From Marsupella aquatica (taxonomy: Eukaryota; Marchantiophyta), in contig OZ316898.1 in assembly GCA_973895155.1 (NCBI GenBank), forward strand, positions 17,298,001 through 17,362,000: a stretch of DNA of 64,000 nt. Reading direction: 5' to 3'. Position numbers and translations under genes: made by a program. The notes below the pieces were generated by a model. That model did no database searches. It had not been told where the DNA came from and saw nothing but the letters and a program-made list of their open reading frames with translations. Below, piece after piece: positions 9,956-21,060 of this stretch (positions within the stretch are counted from its first letter, which is position 1; every line of letters starts with the position of its first letter).

Positions 9956-12900
9956 TTATGTGTGACTTCCCATGACGGGGTACCCGTCACATAGCTCCTC
10001 TCTTAATTGTGAAGCGCCCCCGCGAGCACCATACTCCTCCTCCGTATAATACTTCTTTAGACGTTCTTGATTGATCCGGGTGTTGAGTAGTTGCCCCTCC
10101 AACGTCTTGAGTTGAACCAAGCCGTTGGAGTAGACGGCATCCACTACGTAGGGTCCCATCCAACGTGTATGCAACTTGCCAGGGAAATGCATGAAACGAC
10201 TATCGTAGAGGAGTACCAAATCTCCCTCCTCCATGGACACACGACGGAGACGGGAATCGTAATGTGACTTCCGTTTGCCTTGCTCCTGCTCCGTACGGGT
10301 CAAAGCCTCTTCTCGTGTCTCAGTGAGTTGCTCCAACTGTTGGATCCGTGCAGCTATACTTCTTTCTTCCCCTTCCCTTTCCTAGGTCAAGATTCGAATG
10401 GTGGGCACTTCAAATTCCACCGGCACAAGAGAATGTTGCCCAAACACAAGGAAATAGGGGCTATGGCCAATGGTAGTCTTGTGAGCCAGGTTGTAGGCAT
10501 AAGTGGCAGCCAACAATTTCAAATCCCAATCTGTCTTGTGAGTTGACACCGTCTTGTTGAGAATCTTGCCCATGATCCCGTTTGCTCTCTCAGTGAGCCC
10601 GTTGGCTCATGGATGGTACGGGGTGGTCTTCCTGTGGGAGACCAAGTAGTTCTCCGTTAGACGCTCAATTGTATGATTGAGAAAATGAGTACCCCTGTCA
10701 CTTACCAGCTCCAAGGGTGGGCCAAACCGTGTAAAAATTTGCTCATACAAAAAATGTGCCGTGGTGTTGGCATCATCTTTTGCAGTCGCTCGGGCCTCCA
10801 CCCACTTGGTAGCGTAGTCCGTAGCTAGGATGATATACCGTTTCCTTCCCCTCCGTGTGATGGGAGTGAATGGACCAATGAAGTCCACTCCCCACTTCTC
10901 AAATGGGGCAAGAGGAAGTATGGGCACCAATGGGTATCGGGAAGAGGGTCCTGGTCTGCCTTGGCGTTGGCAGGGGTCACATCTCTGGATGTACCTGTGC
11001 ACATCCCGGAAAAGAGTGGGCCACCAATATCCCATATCCAGTATCTTCCTAGCGGTGGTTTCCCGTGCAAAGTGGCCACCAGCTTCTTCCTCATGTAGTG
11101 CCGCCATGACTGTACGTATCTCGATCAGCCTCCTCCAAACAACGACAAAGGCGTCCATCCATCCCGTATTTGTGAAGTACTCCCCTCACAAGCAAGTAGG
11201 GCCCCGTCTTACGTAAGAACACTGCTACACGTTCCGGACCCAACCGTAATGGAATCCTGGCCGTACGAAGAAATTCAAGAATTTCTCCATACCAAGTAGT
11301 GGCCTCCGTAGTCACCTTGAAGACTTCTTCATCGGGAAAACGATCATCAATCTCTTGAGAGTCAGATGCTTCCTCAATACGGGAGAAGAAGTCAGCATTG
11401 CAATGACTCTTCCTGGATCTCACCCTCACCTCATAGTTGAACTCCTGCAACAATAGGACCCAACGTGAAATTCTCCCCGACAAGTCTGGCTTGTTGACCA
11501 TGTACTTCAAACTATTGTGATCCGTGTGGAACACAACCTTGTAACCCAACAAATACGATACTTCTTACAAGCGTAAATGATACCAAGAGCCTCCCTATCG
11601 GTGGGTGAGTAGTTCTTCTCTGCCGGGGCCAACTGCCTACTGGCGAAGTAGATGGGATGGTCCCTTCCATCATCATCCAACTGACTCAACACGGCACCGA
11701 TGCAAAATCCTGATACGTCTACATAAACATGGAACTCCTTATTCCAATTAGGCGTAATGAGTACGGGAGCCTCTAGCAAACGTTTTTTTAATTCATCAAA
11801 AGCAGCTTGTCGGGAAGGAGTAGGTTCAAATTCACTTCCTTTCTTCAACATGGATGTGAGTGGCATGGCTACCTTGGCAAAGTCCTTGATGAAGCGTCAA
11901 TAGTAGCCAACACACCCCAAGAAGCCCCACACCTCCTTCACATTTCTTGGAAAGGAGACCGCCACCCACACGGCCACCTTCTCACGATCCACCTCAATCC
12001 CGCGAGCAGAGACCTTGTGGCCCAATAGGGTCCCCTCCTCAATTCCAAAAAAACATTTTTCAGGATGTAGCTTCAAGCAAGTCTCTCGGCACCTCTGAAA
12101 AGTCAACCGTAAGTGTTCAGGGTGTTTGATTCGTTTGCCGTAGACAGCAAAGTTGTCAATAAAGATTTCCAAGAACCTCCGCAAAAAATCATGAAATATA
12201 TTCATCATGAGTCGCTGGAACATGTAAGGGGCATTGCACAACCCAAAAGGCATTCTACGGAATGCAAAAATTCCCCACTCCGTGGTGAAAGCCGTCTTGA
12301 GTTGATCCTCCTCCCGTATCCAAATTTGATTGTATCCAGAGTAACCATCCAGGAAGCTGTAAATCTCCCAACCGGCCACCATATCCAACACGATATTAGT
12401 AAACGGCAGCGGGTAGTGATCCTTCTTGGTGGCGTCATTCAGCTTCCGAAAATCTTGGCACACCCGTATCTTCACCTTACCGTCTGGCCCCTTCTTCTTG
12501 GGCACAATCACGATGGGTGATACCCATTCACTATGCATGACCGGATAAATGAATCCTGCATCTAATAGACGGTCAATCTCCTCCTTCACCATGAGTGAGT
12601 ACTTGGGGTTGAGACGGTATTGGCGTTGCCTCACAGGCCACGCTCCCGACATCAAGTCAATGTTGTGCTCACCAAACTCAGGTGGCACCCCCTTCAAATC
12701 TTGGTGGCTCCATGCAAATACATCTTGATACTCCTTTAACAACTCTTGAATAGTGCGTTGCTCCGTAGCATCCAGCTTGCTACCAATGTTGAGTGTCTTG
12801 CCTTCACCCACCTCCACCTTTGTGTATTGCTCCGGCCTGATCACATCCAGCTTGTTACGTGTCTCCTCATCAAAGGTCTCCTCCAGCCGTGCTAGTCGCA

Positions 12901-13141
12901 TTCCTCCATACACTGGTGCATCACTATCCTGTTGGTCTTTTGTCACATGGGCCATCATTTCTTCCACGTCGGATTCTTTGTAATGTGACAGTAGCTCCTC
13001 TCTAAATTCTTCATCTAAGAGGTCATTCAGCCACTCCTCCCTTCGTTCATCGTCAAACAGAATGGCTTGAGCTTCCTGCCCCTCCTCATTAACCCCAAAA
13101 AGAAAAGTTAACCTCTTGGACTTATAGGGGAAACTTGACAA
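9956..13141 (-). pseudogene. Ty3/gypsy pol remnant (RT, RNase H, integrase)
   Basis: Minus-strand pieces read in order. RT (13141-11897) contains 'WVSPIVIVPKKKG', 'DGYSGYNQI' and 'RMPFGLCNAP'. The catalytic box reads FIDN instead of a double Asp, so the second metal-binding Asp is Asn. RNase H (11866-11507) has 'VYVDVSGFCIGAVLSQ' and 'YFASRQL'. Integrase (about 11158-10382) has CDPCQRQG, Asp in VDFIGPF, Asp in VSDRGTHF, and the ANGLTER segment holding the Glu. The C-terminal piece (10336-9956) runs 35 bp into the 3' LTR. In-frame stops are UGA at 11897-11899 and 10607-10609, and UAG at 10382-10384. Frame changes lie near 11566 and 11095. The N-terminus is fused to LTR sequence by a deletion, so gag and protease are gone. 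Confidence 0.9.
9992..10006 (-). promoter_or_regulatory. Polypurine tract of the Ty3 element
   Basis: On the minus strand, TTAAGAGAGGAGCTA lies directly before the LTR start TGTGACGGG at 9991, the position used to prime plus-strand DNA synthesis in LTR retrotransposons. Confidence 0.65.
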
Positions 13142-13378
13142 TGGTTCAAGTGAAATGGCAAGGCCACCTTTTTGCCCCCCCCCCCCCCCTTAGGTCGCCG
13201 TGACCGTTTAGAACAATTCTAAGAAGAAAATAAAGTAAAGTCCTCCTGGCAGCACCAACTTGAAAGGATGGAATTAACTCAAAAATTAAAAAAATGGCTT
13301 ATTTACAGTGGCTATTAACAATGCACAGGCCTCCGCGACCAGTTATGTGTGACTTCCCGTGACGGGGTACCCGTCACA
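13089..13378 (-). repeat. 5' LTR stump of the Ty3 element
   Basis: This 290-bp segment is a near-identical direct repeat of 9702-9991, with the same TGTGACGGGT start, the same poly-C run and the same end at 'ggggttaa' in sense. After that, pol sequence begins at once, so the remaining ~4 kb of LTR plus leader, gag and protease were lost in one deletion or a few. Confidence 0.85.
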
Positions 13379-13646
13379 TCTTAGCTGAGGTTAGGTTAGT
13401 CGTGTGTGACCTTGTATATACCAAGGCTAGTGTAAGCCGCTGGTGTGGTGGTGCTTACTCATTGTAACGGAACAACTTGAGGAAGAGGGGGAGCATGTGT
13501 GTTCGTCTACTCTTGAAGTAAAGCTTGAGTGTTTGTGTGGACGTAGCCTTAGAGAAGAGGTGAACCACGTAGAGATTGTGTCGACTACGTGTGCATGAAA
13601 TGAGTCATGGTTGTATGGTGGTTGCGAAAGACGTCATAGTTCAACA

Positions 13647-14035
13647 AGATTGAAGCTTTGAGAATCTCAGAGCCAGATAACTCCACTGCAAAACAAAGAT
13701 GACAAGTCTAGGGGGTTTAAGACTAGAATGTGAGAGCCAGATAACTGCACTGCAAAATACAAATGACAAATCTGGGAGGGTTTTCAGATCCAGAATCTGA
13801 GAGCCAGGTAACTGCACTGCAAAATACAAATGAAAAATCTGGGAAGGTTTTAAGCCTTGAGAATCTGAGAGCCAGAGAACGGCATTTCAAAATACAAATG
13901 AAAAATCTATAGGGTTGTAATTAAGCTTTGAGAATCTGACAGCCAGATAACTGCACTGCAAAATACAAATGACAAATCTGGGAGGGTTTTCAAGCCTTGA
14001 GAAGCTGAGAACCAGACAACCATGTTGCAAAAACC
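13647..14035. repeat. ~69 bp tandem array, right part
   Basis: Six units with core 'agccagataactgcactgc' begin near 13671, 13735, 13801, 13869, 13940 and 14008, spaced 64-71 bp. They match the array at 5345-5618 from which they were separated by the nested insertions. Confidence 0.85.
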
Positions 14036-14329
14036 CATTATACCCTAAACCTTAAGCAATGCAGCCCATCCCATGGACCTTACCCTAGGAGTTTCTAGGG
14101 TTTGTACCCGATAGGGCATCTCAACTCTCTAAGTCTTGGCTCCGGTCAGAGTCTCACACAGATTTTCCATAAGTAAAGTGACTCACATGCAGTCAAGTGT
14201 CCGACTTGTAAAAGCTTGTCCTATTACTTGTTACAAGGTTCTCAACTCAGTCCCCAACTCACTCCCCAACTCACTCTTCCCTGCGGGTAAGCACACATCA
14301 AAATATGAAAACATATAGTGTGCACTATT
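14036..14329. repeat. Dispersed repeat fragment
   Basis: The part around 14130-14230 ('cttggctcc', 'aagtaaagtga', 'aaaagcttgtcctattac') is related to 25090-25175, in the same orientation. No gene is seen. Confidence 0.5.
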
Positions 14330-14585
14330 GATTTAAGTAAAATAACAAGATTTAACATGATATGGAGGCTGGGATGTAATAATTTGTACATGTCACATTT
14401 TGATGTGCAGGTAGCACCTGATTTAAGTAAAATAAAACAAGATTTAACATGATATGGAGGGATGTAATACATGTCACATTTTGATGTGCAGGTAGCACCT
14501 GATTTAAGTAAAATAAAACAAGATTTAACATGATATGGAAGGATGTAATAATCTGTACATGTCACATTTTGATGTGCACGTACCA
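14330..14585. repeat. Tandem repeat, 3 units of 81-90 bp
   Basis: Units begin 'gatttaagtaaaat' at 14330, 14420 and 14501 and end 'cattttgatgtgca'. The frames seen in this region only reflect the repetition. Confidence 0.85.
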
Positions 14586-14949
14586 CAACCCCTCACTCTT
14601 GCTCCCCTCACTCTTGCTCGTTGATCTGTATGTGGCACTTCAGATTTGTGGCCCCCCTAATTGATTTCATCCAGCTTTTCGCTCTCGTGGGCAGTCTGTA
14701 CTCTGTAGTACCATCATTAGAAGGCAAGAAACGTCCGTATCCAGGAGTCTGCCAGTCAATTCGTACGCAGCTCGATCAGTGCTGCATTGATCATTGTCGC
14801 GTCGGGTGTTGCTTTCACCGAGTGTCACGGCTCTTTCTTGTTACGCTCTACCTGCTCATGCGCTTCTTTCTATGAAGTTTCAATCTACTGCACGTTCGCC
14901 CTCCATTAAACAACGCTGCACTTTCAAGTACCGTAACGCTTTCAAGTAC

Positions 14950-15725
14950 CGTAACGCTTAGAATTATGATGTTTTGCCTGGCATAGATTTCGAGTGTGAG
15001 AATTGTGGTCTTTTTTGCCTTGCATAGATTTCTGAGTTCAGGAGTCACGTAAAGGTTAATGGGTTTCCTGAATTGGTCGCCTGATCAATCGACTTGGATC
15101 GTTTCGAGCTAGCTTGATACACCATGCGTTGGGGAGGGCCGCAAGTTTGCAAATCTTCGCTAATTGGTTTCTTAGAATTATGATGTTTTGCCTGGCATAG
15201 ATTTCGAGTGTGAGAGTTGTAGTCTTTTGCCTTGCATAGATTTCTGAGTTCAGGAATCACGTAAAGGTTAATGGGTTTCCTGAATTGGTCGCCTGATCAA
15301 TCTACTTGGATCGTTTCGAGCTAGCTTGATACACCATGCGTTGGGGAGGGCCGCAAGAACCTCTTTGCAAATCTTCGCTAATTGGTTTCTTGAATGGGTT
15401 CTCAAATAGACGTGGACTTTCTGAGCTTGACGCACCGTTCATTGGGGCCGCAGGAAGATCTTTCCCAAATCTTGGCGAATTGGTCTCCTGAATGGGTTCC
15501 ATGATCGACATGGATCTTTCTGAGCTTTCTTTGCAAATCTTCGCTAATTGGTTTCTTGAATGGGTTCTCAAATGGACATGGATCTTTCTGAGCTTGACGC
15601 ACCGTTCATTGGGGCCGCAGGAAGATCTTTGCAAATCTTGGCGAATTGGTCTCCTGAATGGGTTCCAAGATCGACATGGATCTTTCTGAGCTTGACGCAC
15701 CATCCATTAGGGCCGCAGGAAGTTC
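14950..15725. repeat. Complex tandem repeats (~215 bp and ~98 bp)
   Basis: A ~215 bp unit starting 'gaattatgatgttttgcctg' occurs at about 14961 and 15175. It grades into four or five ~98 bp units ('ggggccgcaggaagatct' ... 'tctttctgagcttgacgcac') up to 15720. Minus-strand frames through the short units stay open and give repeated peptides such as NGASSSERSMSI and EPIQETNSPRF. I do not recognise a protein family. Confidence 0.75.
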
Positions 15726-18700
15726 TTCCGACTTAATCTTCCAAGACACCTGAACGGTAATAATCTTGGACCATTCTCGATGCTTTTCCATGATTGTGTT
15801 TCTTGTTTTCTTTGGATCACCTCAATCCCAATCCATTCCGAAGTCCGCCATGCTGCGCGAGGGTGGACGTCGGAAAATACAGCCAGAAAACAGAAGCTGC
15901 CGTAGTCGTTTGAATTTATATTACATGCCTTGGATCTCGTCGATGAAGATAAGTTTCTCTCAAGCTCGTCATTGCTGTTGTGTAGTAGCAAGTTCTCCTC
16001 CGTTGTACATTTTTTCTTAAACTCCGGTGGAGAAACGGATACAATGTCACTTCTCAGACCTCTAAATTCAAGGAGCAACATTTGCTGAGCAGGCTATATC
16101 GAGTGAAGACCAATTCAAGGTCGGTCTCTCAGCTCAAAATCAATGTGTTTTGAATCAAAAGAGGTTTTAAATTGGAAAGGCGGAGAAGAGGGAGAGGACG
16201 GACGCTGCAGTAACTTGTGACGAAGCTTAACAAGTAACCGCGATCGCTTGGTTTTACGGTATTGAAAGCTCGTTTCAGGATATTGTGTCGACATATCTGC
16301 CAAAGCGGACGACGACATCGTCAAGGTCAACAATCACGCAGTCAGTTGCATGTGGAACTGAATTCTTGGATATCTCGCGTGTCTTTGCTGCTGCTCACGC
16401 CAACGTCGAAAGATCTCGCTGGTATGAAATGAATGTTGTATTTGCGCGCATGCTCGGATGCTTCAGTTCATCGACGGAACTGCAGGCTTGTCCTTCGTTG
16501 CAATTTCAATTTCTTCAAATTTCTTGGAAGTACTCTCTGCCGTTTCAGTGTTGCAATGTGTTCATCACTTGTACAACAGCTAATGCCCAAGGGCTGAAAA
16601 GCAGCCGCTGCAGAGCTCGCCACCGAGAGGGAACGTCACTAGGTGCAGACAGAGTCGGGAACAGAGTATGTTTGGTCCACCTGCGAAGGACGTTAAAAAA
16701 CCTGGCTGTGGACTGAATTGATCAGTATTACCAGCACCGGCTATTGGATTCCAATCCAAGTCACGATGAGTCTCAAACACTCATGATCTCAGCTAATTTG
16801 GTCAAGTAATCCTCGTGCAATGATCACCTCCATGTTCTGTCACTTACAGCTTCTTTACACATACGCATTCAAGAGATATGTTCCTTTCCTTCACTGTAAG
16901 AACTCACTCAACATAAATTGTATATTCTGGATTTTCACGTTATGCAAATTAGTGAGACGTGACAAGAAGTCTAACCCAACAATGAACACTTGTGCAGATT
17001 TGAAGACCTGAAGCATCAGTGGAAGAAGAGAACGTGACAATATATCGGATTCTTGAACAATCAAGCACTCAGATACTTGAACGGCGGTGCATGTCCGCGC
17101 CGCTGGTTCTCCTGTGATATTGGAGAGGACTTTTCTGGAAAGTTGATTTATCAATTGCTTCTGGGCCACCATTTCAGTGCGCCTTACCATGTAATGTATG
17201 ACCAGTTGAGAGGGAGACAATTCAAGATTGACAATCAAGAACATACTCCTCGAGAACATTCGTGTCCGACGGATAGTTAGCTTTAGCTGCGAGCTTGTTC
17301 CGTGCAAGTCGCAGAAGAGGCATTTGCACGTCGATTGACTTCTTGTCCAAAATCGCGTATTTCTGCTCTCTTTTTTTGTGACATTTGTGGATTCTTTCTG
17401 CATCCACCACTGCCCGTTGTCTCTACCTCGCTCCCAATTCTCCAGACGATGAACTCTCTGGCGCCCTTAAATTATGTGATCCGGAACGGCTAGGCTCGTG
17501 GATCGGTCGATTACATGAGTCTGACAATTGCGAATCACCTGAGGGGAATCAAGAGAGTCCCTTATCTGCAGAATGGGGAACAAGGCAGAGAACGAGAGGG
17601 CAATTGTGGTTACCGGAAGAACCAACAAACCTCACCAAACAAGTTCAACCGTGATTTCAGACAACTAGTCTGACCCTAAGGATGTGGAAATGAATTCGTT
17701 CCTTTCGACGCACAATCTGGGCTAGTTATATTGTAGGTTTAAGAAACTTGTCAATTTTCTCACAATGAGACCAAAGATTTTCCGATAATTCGGTTTTGAT
17801 CAACAGTAGGAAATTTTATCGATAGGATATCCGCCCCAGAAAAACTACCCACCATGCTGTGTCCCGCCCCTTCTTTGGCGGTTAGACATCCTTCGACGAA
17901 AGAGTGGTATTTCAAGAGATTATGTTAAAAGATACTCACGGCTTCTCGACTTTGAGCATCCTGGTACTACAGGCTGGACAACTAACCTTATAATTGGAAC
18001 TGTGCAGTATGTCCCTAAAAGGAATTTGAAACGACCTGCTGATTGGATTGTGCACATTGGAGCAATCCTACGCAAGTCCGCTTCGGTCCTATGCTTTTAC
18101 GAAGTTTTCTCTTCCCCTGCTCGACTTGGAGACAGCTTCTCTCCATAACAAACTTCTACTCTCCTGAGAATGGACTCAACGCTCAAGATCTTCTCCAACC
18201 TGTCATCGGGTTTTCAGCATTCTCTTGTAGCTACAGTAGTTTGTCAAAATGTGCTTGCGGAAATGGTGCTGACCTGTGAAGTTTTTGATATCTGGACAGC
18301 GAGAGATTTGTCCAATCATTTTCTTCAAAGTTTAAGCTCGCCCACATCCACTTTCAAACTTGTTTTGCTTCGTCAATACATACACGTGTCACAAGAAACT
18401 GTGCCTGGGCAAATATCTATAGCATCGCCTCAGTCTACGTCTCAGTCTCAACGGCAGAACCACAGAAACAAATCGTCCAAACAGTCCAATTGAAGACGAT
18501 CCACATGTAGAAATGGCGTGATGCGTACCTCTTTTGTAGATCACTCTCGAGTTGAACATAAATTCCACCAGTGAGTGCAAAGACTCCTGCAGATGTGGGA
18601 TTACTTGACCGAGGACTGAAATGCAGGAAGGCAATTGTGCGTTTATGGAAGAGGTGCTGTGATTCAAGCCAGGCCTGCTGGAGCTCGGATATGTTGCAGA

Positions 18701-19599
18701 TGTGGGAGTACTTGACTGAGGACTGAAATGCAGGCAGGCAATTGTGCGTTTATGGAAGAGGTGCTGTGATTCAAGCCAGGCCTGCTGGAGCTCGGATATG
18801 TTGTATAGTGATACTGCATCAAAGGTAGGTAGAATCCAAAACAGTAGCTTATGGTCGTTAAAACGTTTATGGATCGATGGAGAGAATGCTTCTAAATTAG
18901 AAAAAACTCTGCAGGCTCGACCTTCAACAACATTTATATTTATGCCGTACGTCGAGCCAGTAGATTCTTCCATATTGCCAAAACTGTCATTGCGTAGTCT
19001 AGGGTTAATATAGAATCCAGACCTCATCATATCAGCAAATTAGAAGAACTGATCGAATGTGAAATGGCCGTTCTTCTCATCGGCTGTTCACATTCTATCG
19101 ACAGAGGTGCCAAAGTGAGATTTCTATGGAATGCCTGGTCTTGGGACTGAGGAACAATTTCACAAATGGATCTTCTGCTGGATGCTTTGGAAAGGAGACA
19201 ATCCTTGATAGATTTCACTTTGAACCTGAATCATACCTCACAGTTTTTTCTAGTGGAAATCTCTCGTCATTCCGAGGAGAGTTCGTTCTACAGCATGAAA
19301 GAAAGATTAGATCGAGACAATGGACCATTGTTCAAAGTTGTTCCTTCACAATGCCATCGGCTTTTCACATATGAGATCACAATATTTCTATTGACAGAGG
19401 TGCCAGAGTGAGATTTCTATGGGATGCCTGGTCCTGAACAGAGGTACAATTTCACCCCTCATATTTCTTCTGAGTGGAGAAATTTTGTCACCATGAGGAG
19501 AGTTCGCTCTACAACATGAAAGGAAGATAGATCGGGAACAATCGACCATTGTCCAAATTTGTTGGAGCAGAATATGTCACGAAAAGGTCTTACTATAAA
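15726..19599. other. No confident gene; scattered coding-like fragments
   Basis: Base composition is more balanced than in the flanking AT-rich repeats. Minus-strand frames exist at 15707-16081 (124 codons), 16891-17403 (170 codons), 17222-17410 (62 codons) and 18389-19030 (213 codons). Two very short minus-strand runs read VIVDLDDVVVRFGRY (near 16300-16345) and LIFIDEIQGM (near 15925-15960). The second resembles a Walker B box but sits between stops. I could not join any of these into a model with sound splice sites. The stretch may hold relics of one or more genes, or introns and untranslated sequence of an unrecognised gene. Confidence 0.35.
18590..18803. repeat. 107-bp tandem duplication
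   Basis: Two head-to-tail copies starting 'gcagatgtggga' and containing 'gaggactgaaatgcagg' and 'gtttatggaagaggtgctg' differ at a few bases only. The duplication lies inside the 213-codon minus-strand frame and repeats a block of its translation, but 107 is not a multiple of three. Confidence 0.9.
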
Positions 19600-19800
19600 C
19601 CTTTTTTTTGGCCCGAAAAAAACATTTGAAATTCTTTCAAGAAGCCAGCATACAATATATATACCTTTTTTTTTTTCTCCTAAAAAAACAATTGAAATTT
19701 ATTCAAGAAGCAAGCTACAATATAAACCTTACAATATAAACCTTTTTTTTTGTTGCCTGTTGACATTCATTCAAGAAGCCAGCATACAACAAGGGTGATC
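19600..19800. repeat. ~70 bp triplicated AT-rich unit
   Basis: Three units share 'aaaccttttttttt' and 'attcaagaagccagcataca'. Confidence 0.75.
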
Positions 19801-19884
19801 CACAAATGGGGTCAGCACCTGGGTCTCACAATAAACTTGACTATGGCTCCAGTACCTTTTGGCGGACTAAATTTGGTTCTTGTT

Positions 19885-20414
19885 TTGGAGGGTCTTGTGT
19901 CCCCGGTGCTTGTTCCTGTTCCTCTGGCTTGGTGGCTTTCGTTCCTGGCCTTGCTATACATTATCTCCTTTTCCAAAATATTCAATTTTAAATAAACTTG
20001 ATGTAAGTCAACGAAAATTATGCTCCCATGGACCACAATGTTGGTCTTTGAAAACCCCCATAGACCACATTTCCCATTCCATTGTGAGGGCAATCCCATC
20101 CCACAGCAATAGCAAAAGTGCACTCACAATGAGATAGCTGTGGTGTTGCTTTTGGAGGGCCTTTGTGCCCCCCGGTGCTTGTTCCTGTTCCCCGGTGGTT
20201 TTCGCCCCTGGCCTTGCTATACATCATCTCCTTTTCCAAAAATATTCAATTTTAAATAAACTTGATGTAAGACAACTAAAATGATGCTCCCATGGACCAC
20301 AATGTTGGTCTTTGAAAACCCCCATAGACCACATTTCCCATTCCATTGTGAGGGCAATCCCATCCCACAGCAATAGCAAAAGTGCCCTCACAATGAGATA
20401 GCTGTGGTGTTGCT
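19885..20414. repeat. 265-bp tandem duplication
   Basis: Two head-to-tail copies, for example 'ctcccatggaccacaatg' at 20022 and 20287 and 'cggtgcttgttcctgttcc' in both. Each copy carries 'atgctcccatggacc', the terminal sequence of the hairpin elements at 27.9-28.2 kb. Confidence 0.9.
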
Positions 20415-20639
20415 GCTTACTTTACCCCCACTTGGACATGAGGTCATCAATTGGTCTTTACACGATTCACCTTTGGTTTTCAAATGAAAGGCTCCATTGG
20501 TTGTAAGGAATCAAGGAGCATCAAGTATGTCACTGCAATGTTTTTGCCTTGAATCCCAAATCTGACCCATAGTGTTCTCTAGATATGACCCCCTTGTGGG
20601 CTACCCTAGTACAGAGGTGCATGCTCCAGAGTTGATAGT

Positions 20640-21060
20640 CTTCAATGGATCAGAACTGGCTTTCCATTTTAAATTAAAAAAATGATGGGGACAATCTCAT
20701 GAATTCGGAAAAATAGTTGCTCCCATCCTTAGCACGTGGTTGGGTGGGGACTAAATCAATGAATCTAGAGTGTCATGGCCTTGCATGAAACAGAGGAATA
20801 TTTAGCTCCGTGAAAATTGACAGCGACTGGGATGTATTTTACAAATATTTTTAGTGGATCAGAAAAGGGATGTCCCCTTTAAAAGATTACATGGGGGACA
20901 ATCTCATGAATTCGGAAAAATAGTTGCGCCAATCCTTAACACGTGGTTGGGTGGGGACTAAATCCAAAAAATCTAGAGAGTCATGTGTGAAGTGCAATGC
21001 ATGAAACAAAGGAATATATTGCTCAGTGAAGATTAACAGCTACAGTAGAATTACATATTT
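20640..21060. repeat. ~206-bp diverged tandem duplication
   Basis: 'gggacaatctcatgaattcg' occurs at about 20689 and 20896, followed in both by 'aaaaatagttgc' and 'acgtggttgggtggggacta'. Confidence 0.8.

Larger units (their letters stand above)
5689..9991 (-). repeat. 3' LTR of the Ty3 element (~4.3 kb)
   Basis: The LTR start in sense is TGTGACGGGTACCCCGTCA at 9991, proved by the direct repeat of 9702-9991 at 13089-13378 next to the other end of the element. The end ...GCAGGTGACA at 5689 abuts the target duplication. If uninterrupted this LTR is 4.3 kb, long but within the range known for Tat/Ogre-type elements. It holds an intact 604-codon frame (6813-8627), a GC-rich part with repeated 'gcggccctatgc' (about 9084-9360), a poly-C run (9788-9802) and three telomere-like 'ccctaaa' units (6393-6411). 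An alternative is a composite of two elements sharing a shorter LTR; no clear LTR end or primer-binding site was found near 8640 to support that. Confidence 0.6.
5689..13378 (-). mobile_element. Ty3/gypsy LTR retrotransposon, decayed, 7.7 kb
   Basis: The element is bounded by a perfect 5-bp target duplication (TCTTA on the plus strand, 5684-5688 and 13379-13383). In the sense direction (minus strand) the order is: 290-bp stump of 5' LTR (13378-13089), pol with reverse transcriptase, RNase H and integrase (13141-9956), polypurine tract, then a long 3' LTR (9991-5689). The RT-RNaseH-integrase order and the integrase zinc-binding HHCC region place it in Ty3/gypsy; the RT resembles the Athila/Tat side of plant Ty3 elements (inference from motif resemblance). 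The rest of the 5' LTR, the primer-binding site, gag and protease are absent, so this copy cannot move by itself. Confidence 0.9.
5619..13646 (-). mobile_element. LTR-A copy split by a Ty3/gypsy element
   Basis: The outer element is one LTR-A copy read on the minus strand: TGTTGAACTATGACG begins at 13646 and the end ...CCTTAACA is at 5619. Its two halves (13379-13646 and 5619-5688) together align with the solo LTRs at 1353-1695 and 25240-25575, including the 'tacgtggttcacctc' motif and the 'gtcacaagacta' tail. It sits inside the ~69 bp tandem array with flanks GGATT (5614-5618) and AGATT (13647-13651), a 5-bp target duplication with one mismatch. The inner Ty3 element occupies 5689-13378. Confidence 0.85.

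Noticed and set aside
15925-15960. Walker B-like LIFIDEI as part of an AAA+ gene
   Set aside because: Stops lie on both sides within a few codons and no Walker A or other ATPase motif is near.
16891-17403. 170-codon minus-strand frame as a gene
   Set aside because: No family motif, overlaps another frame of similar quality, and no splice partners were found.
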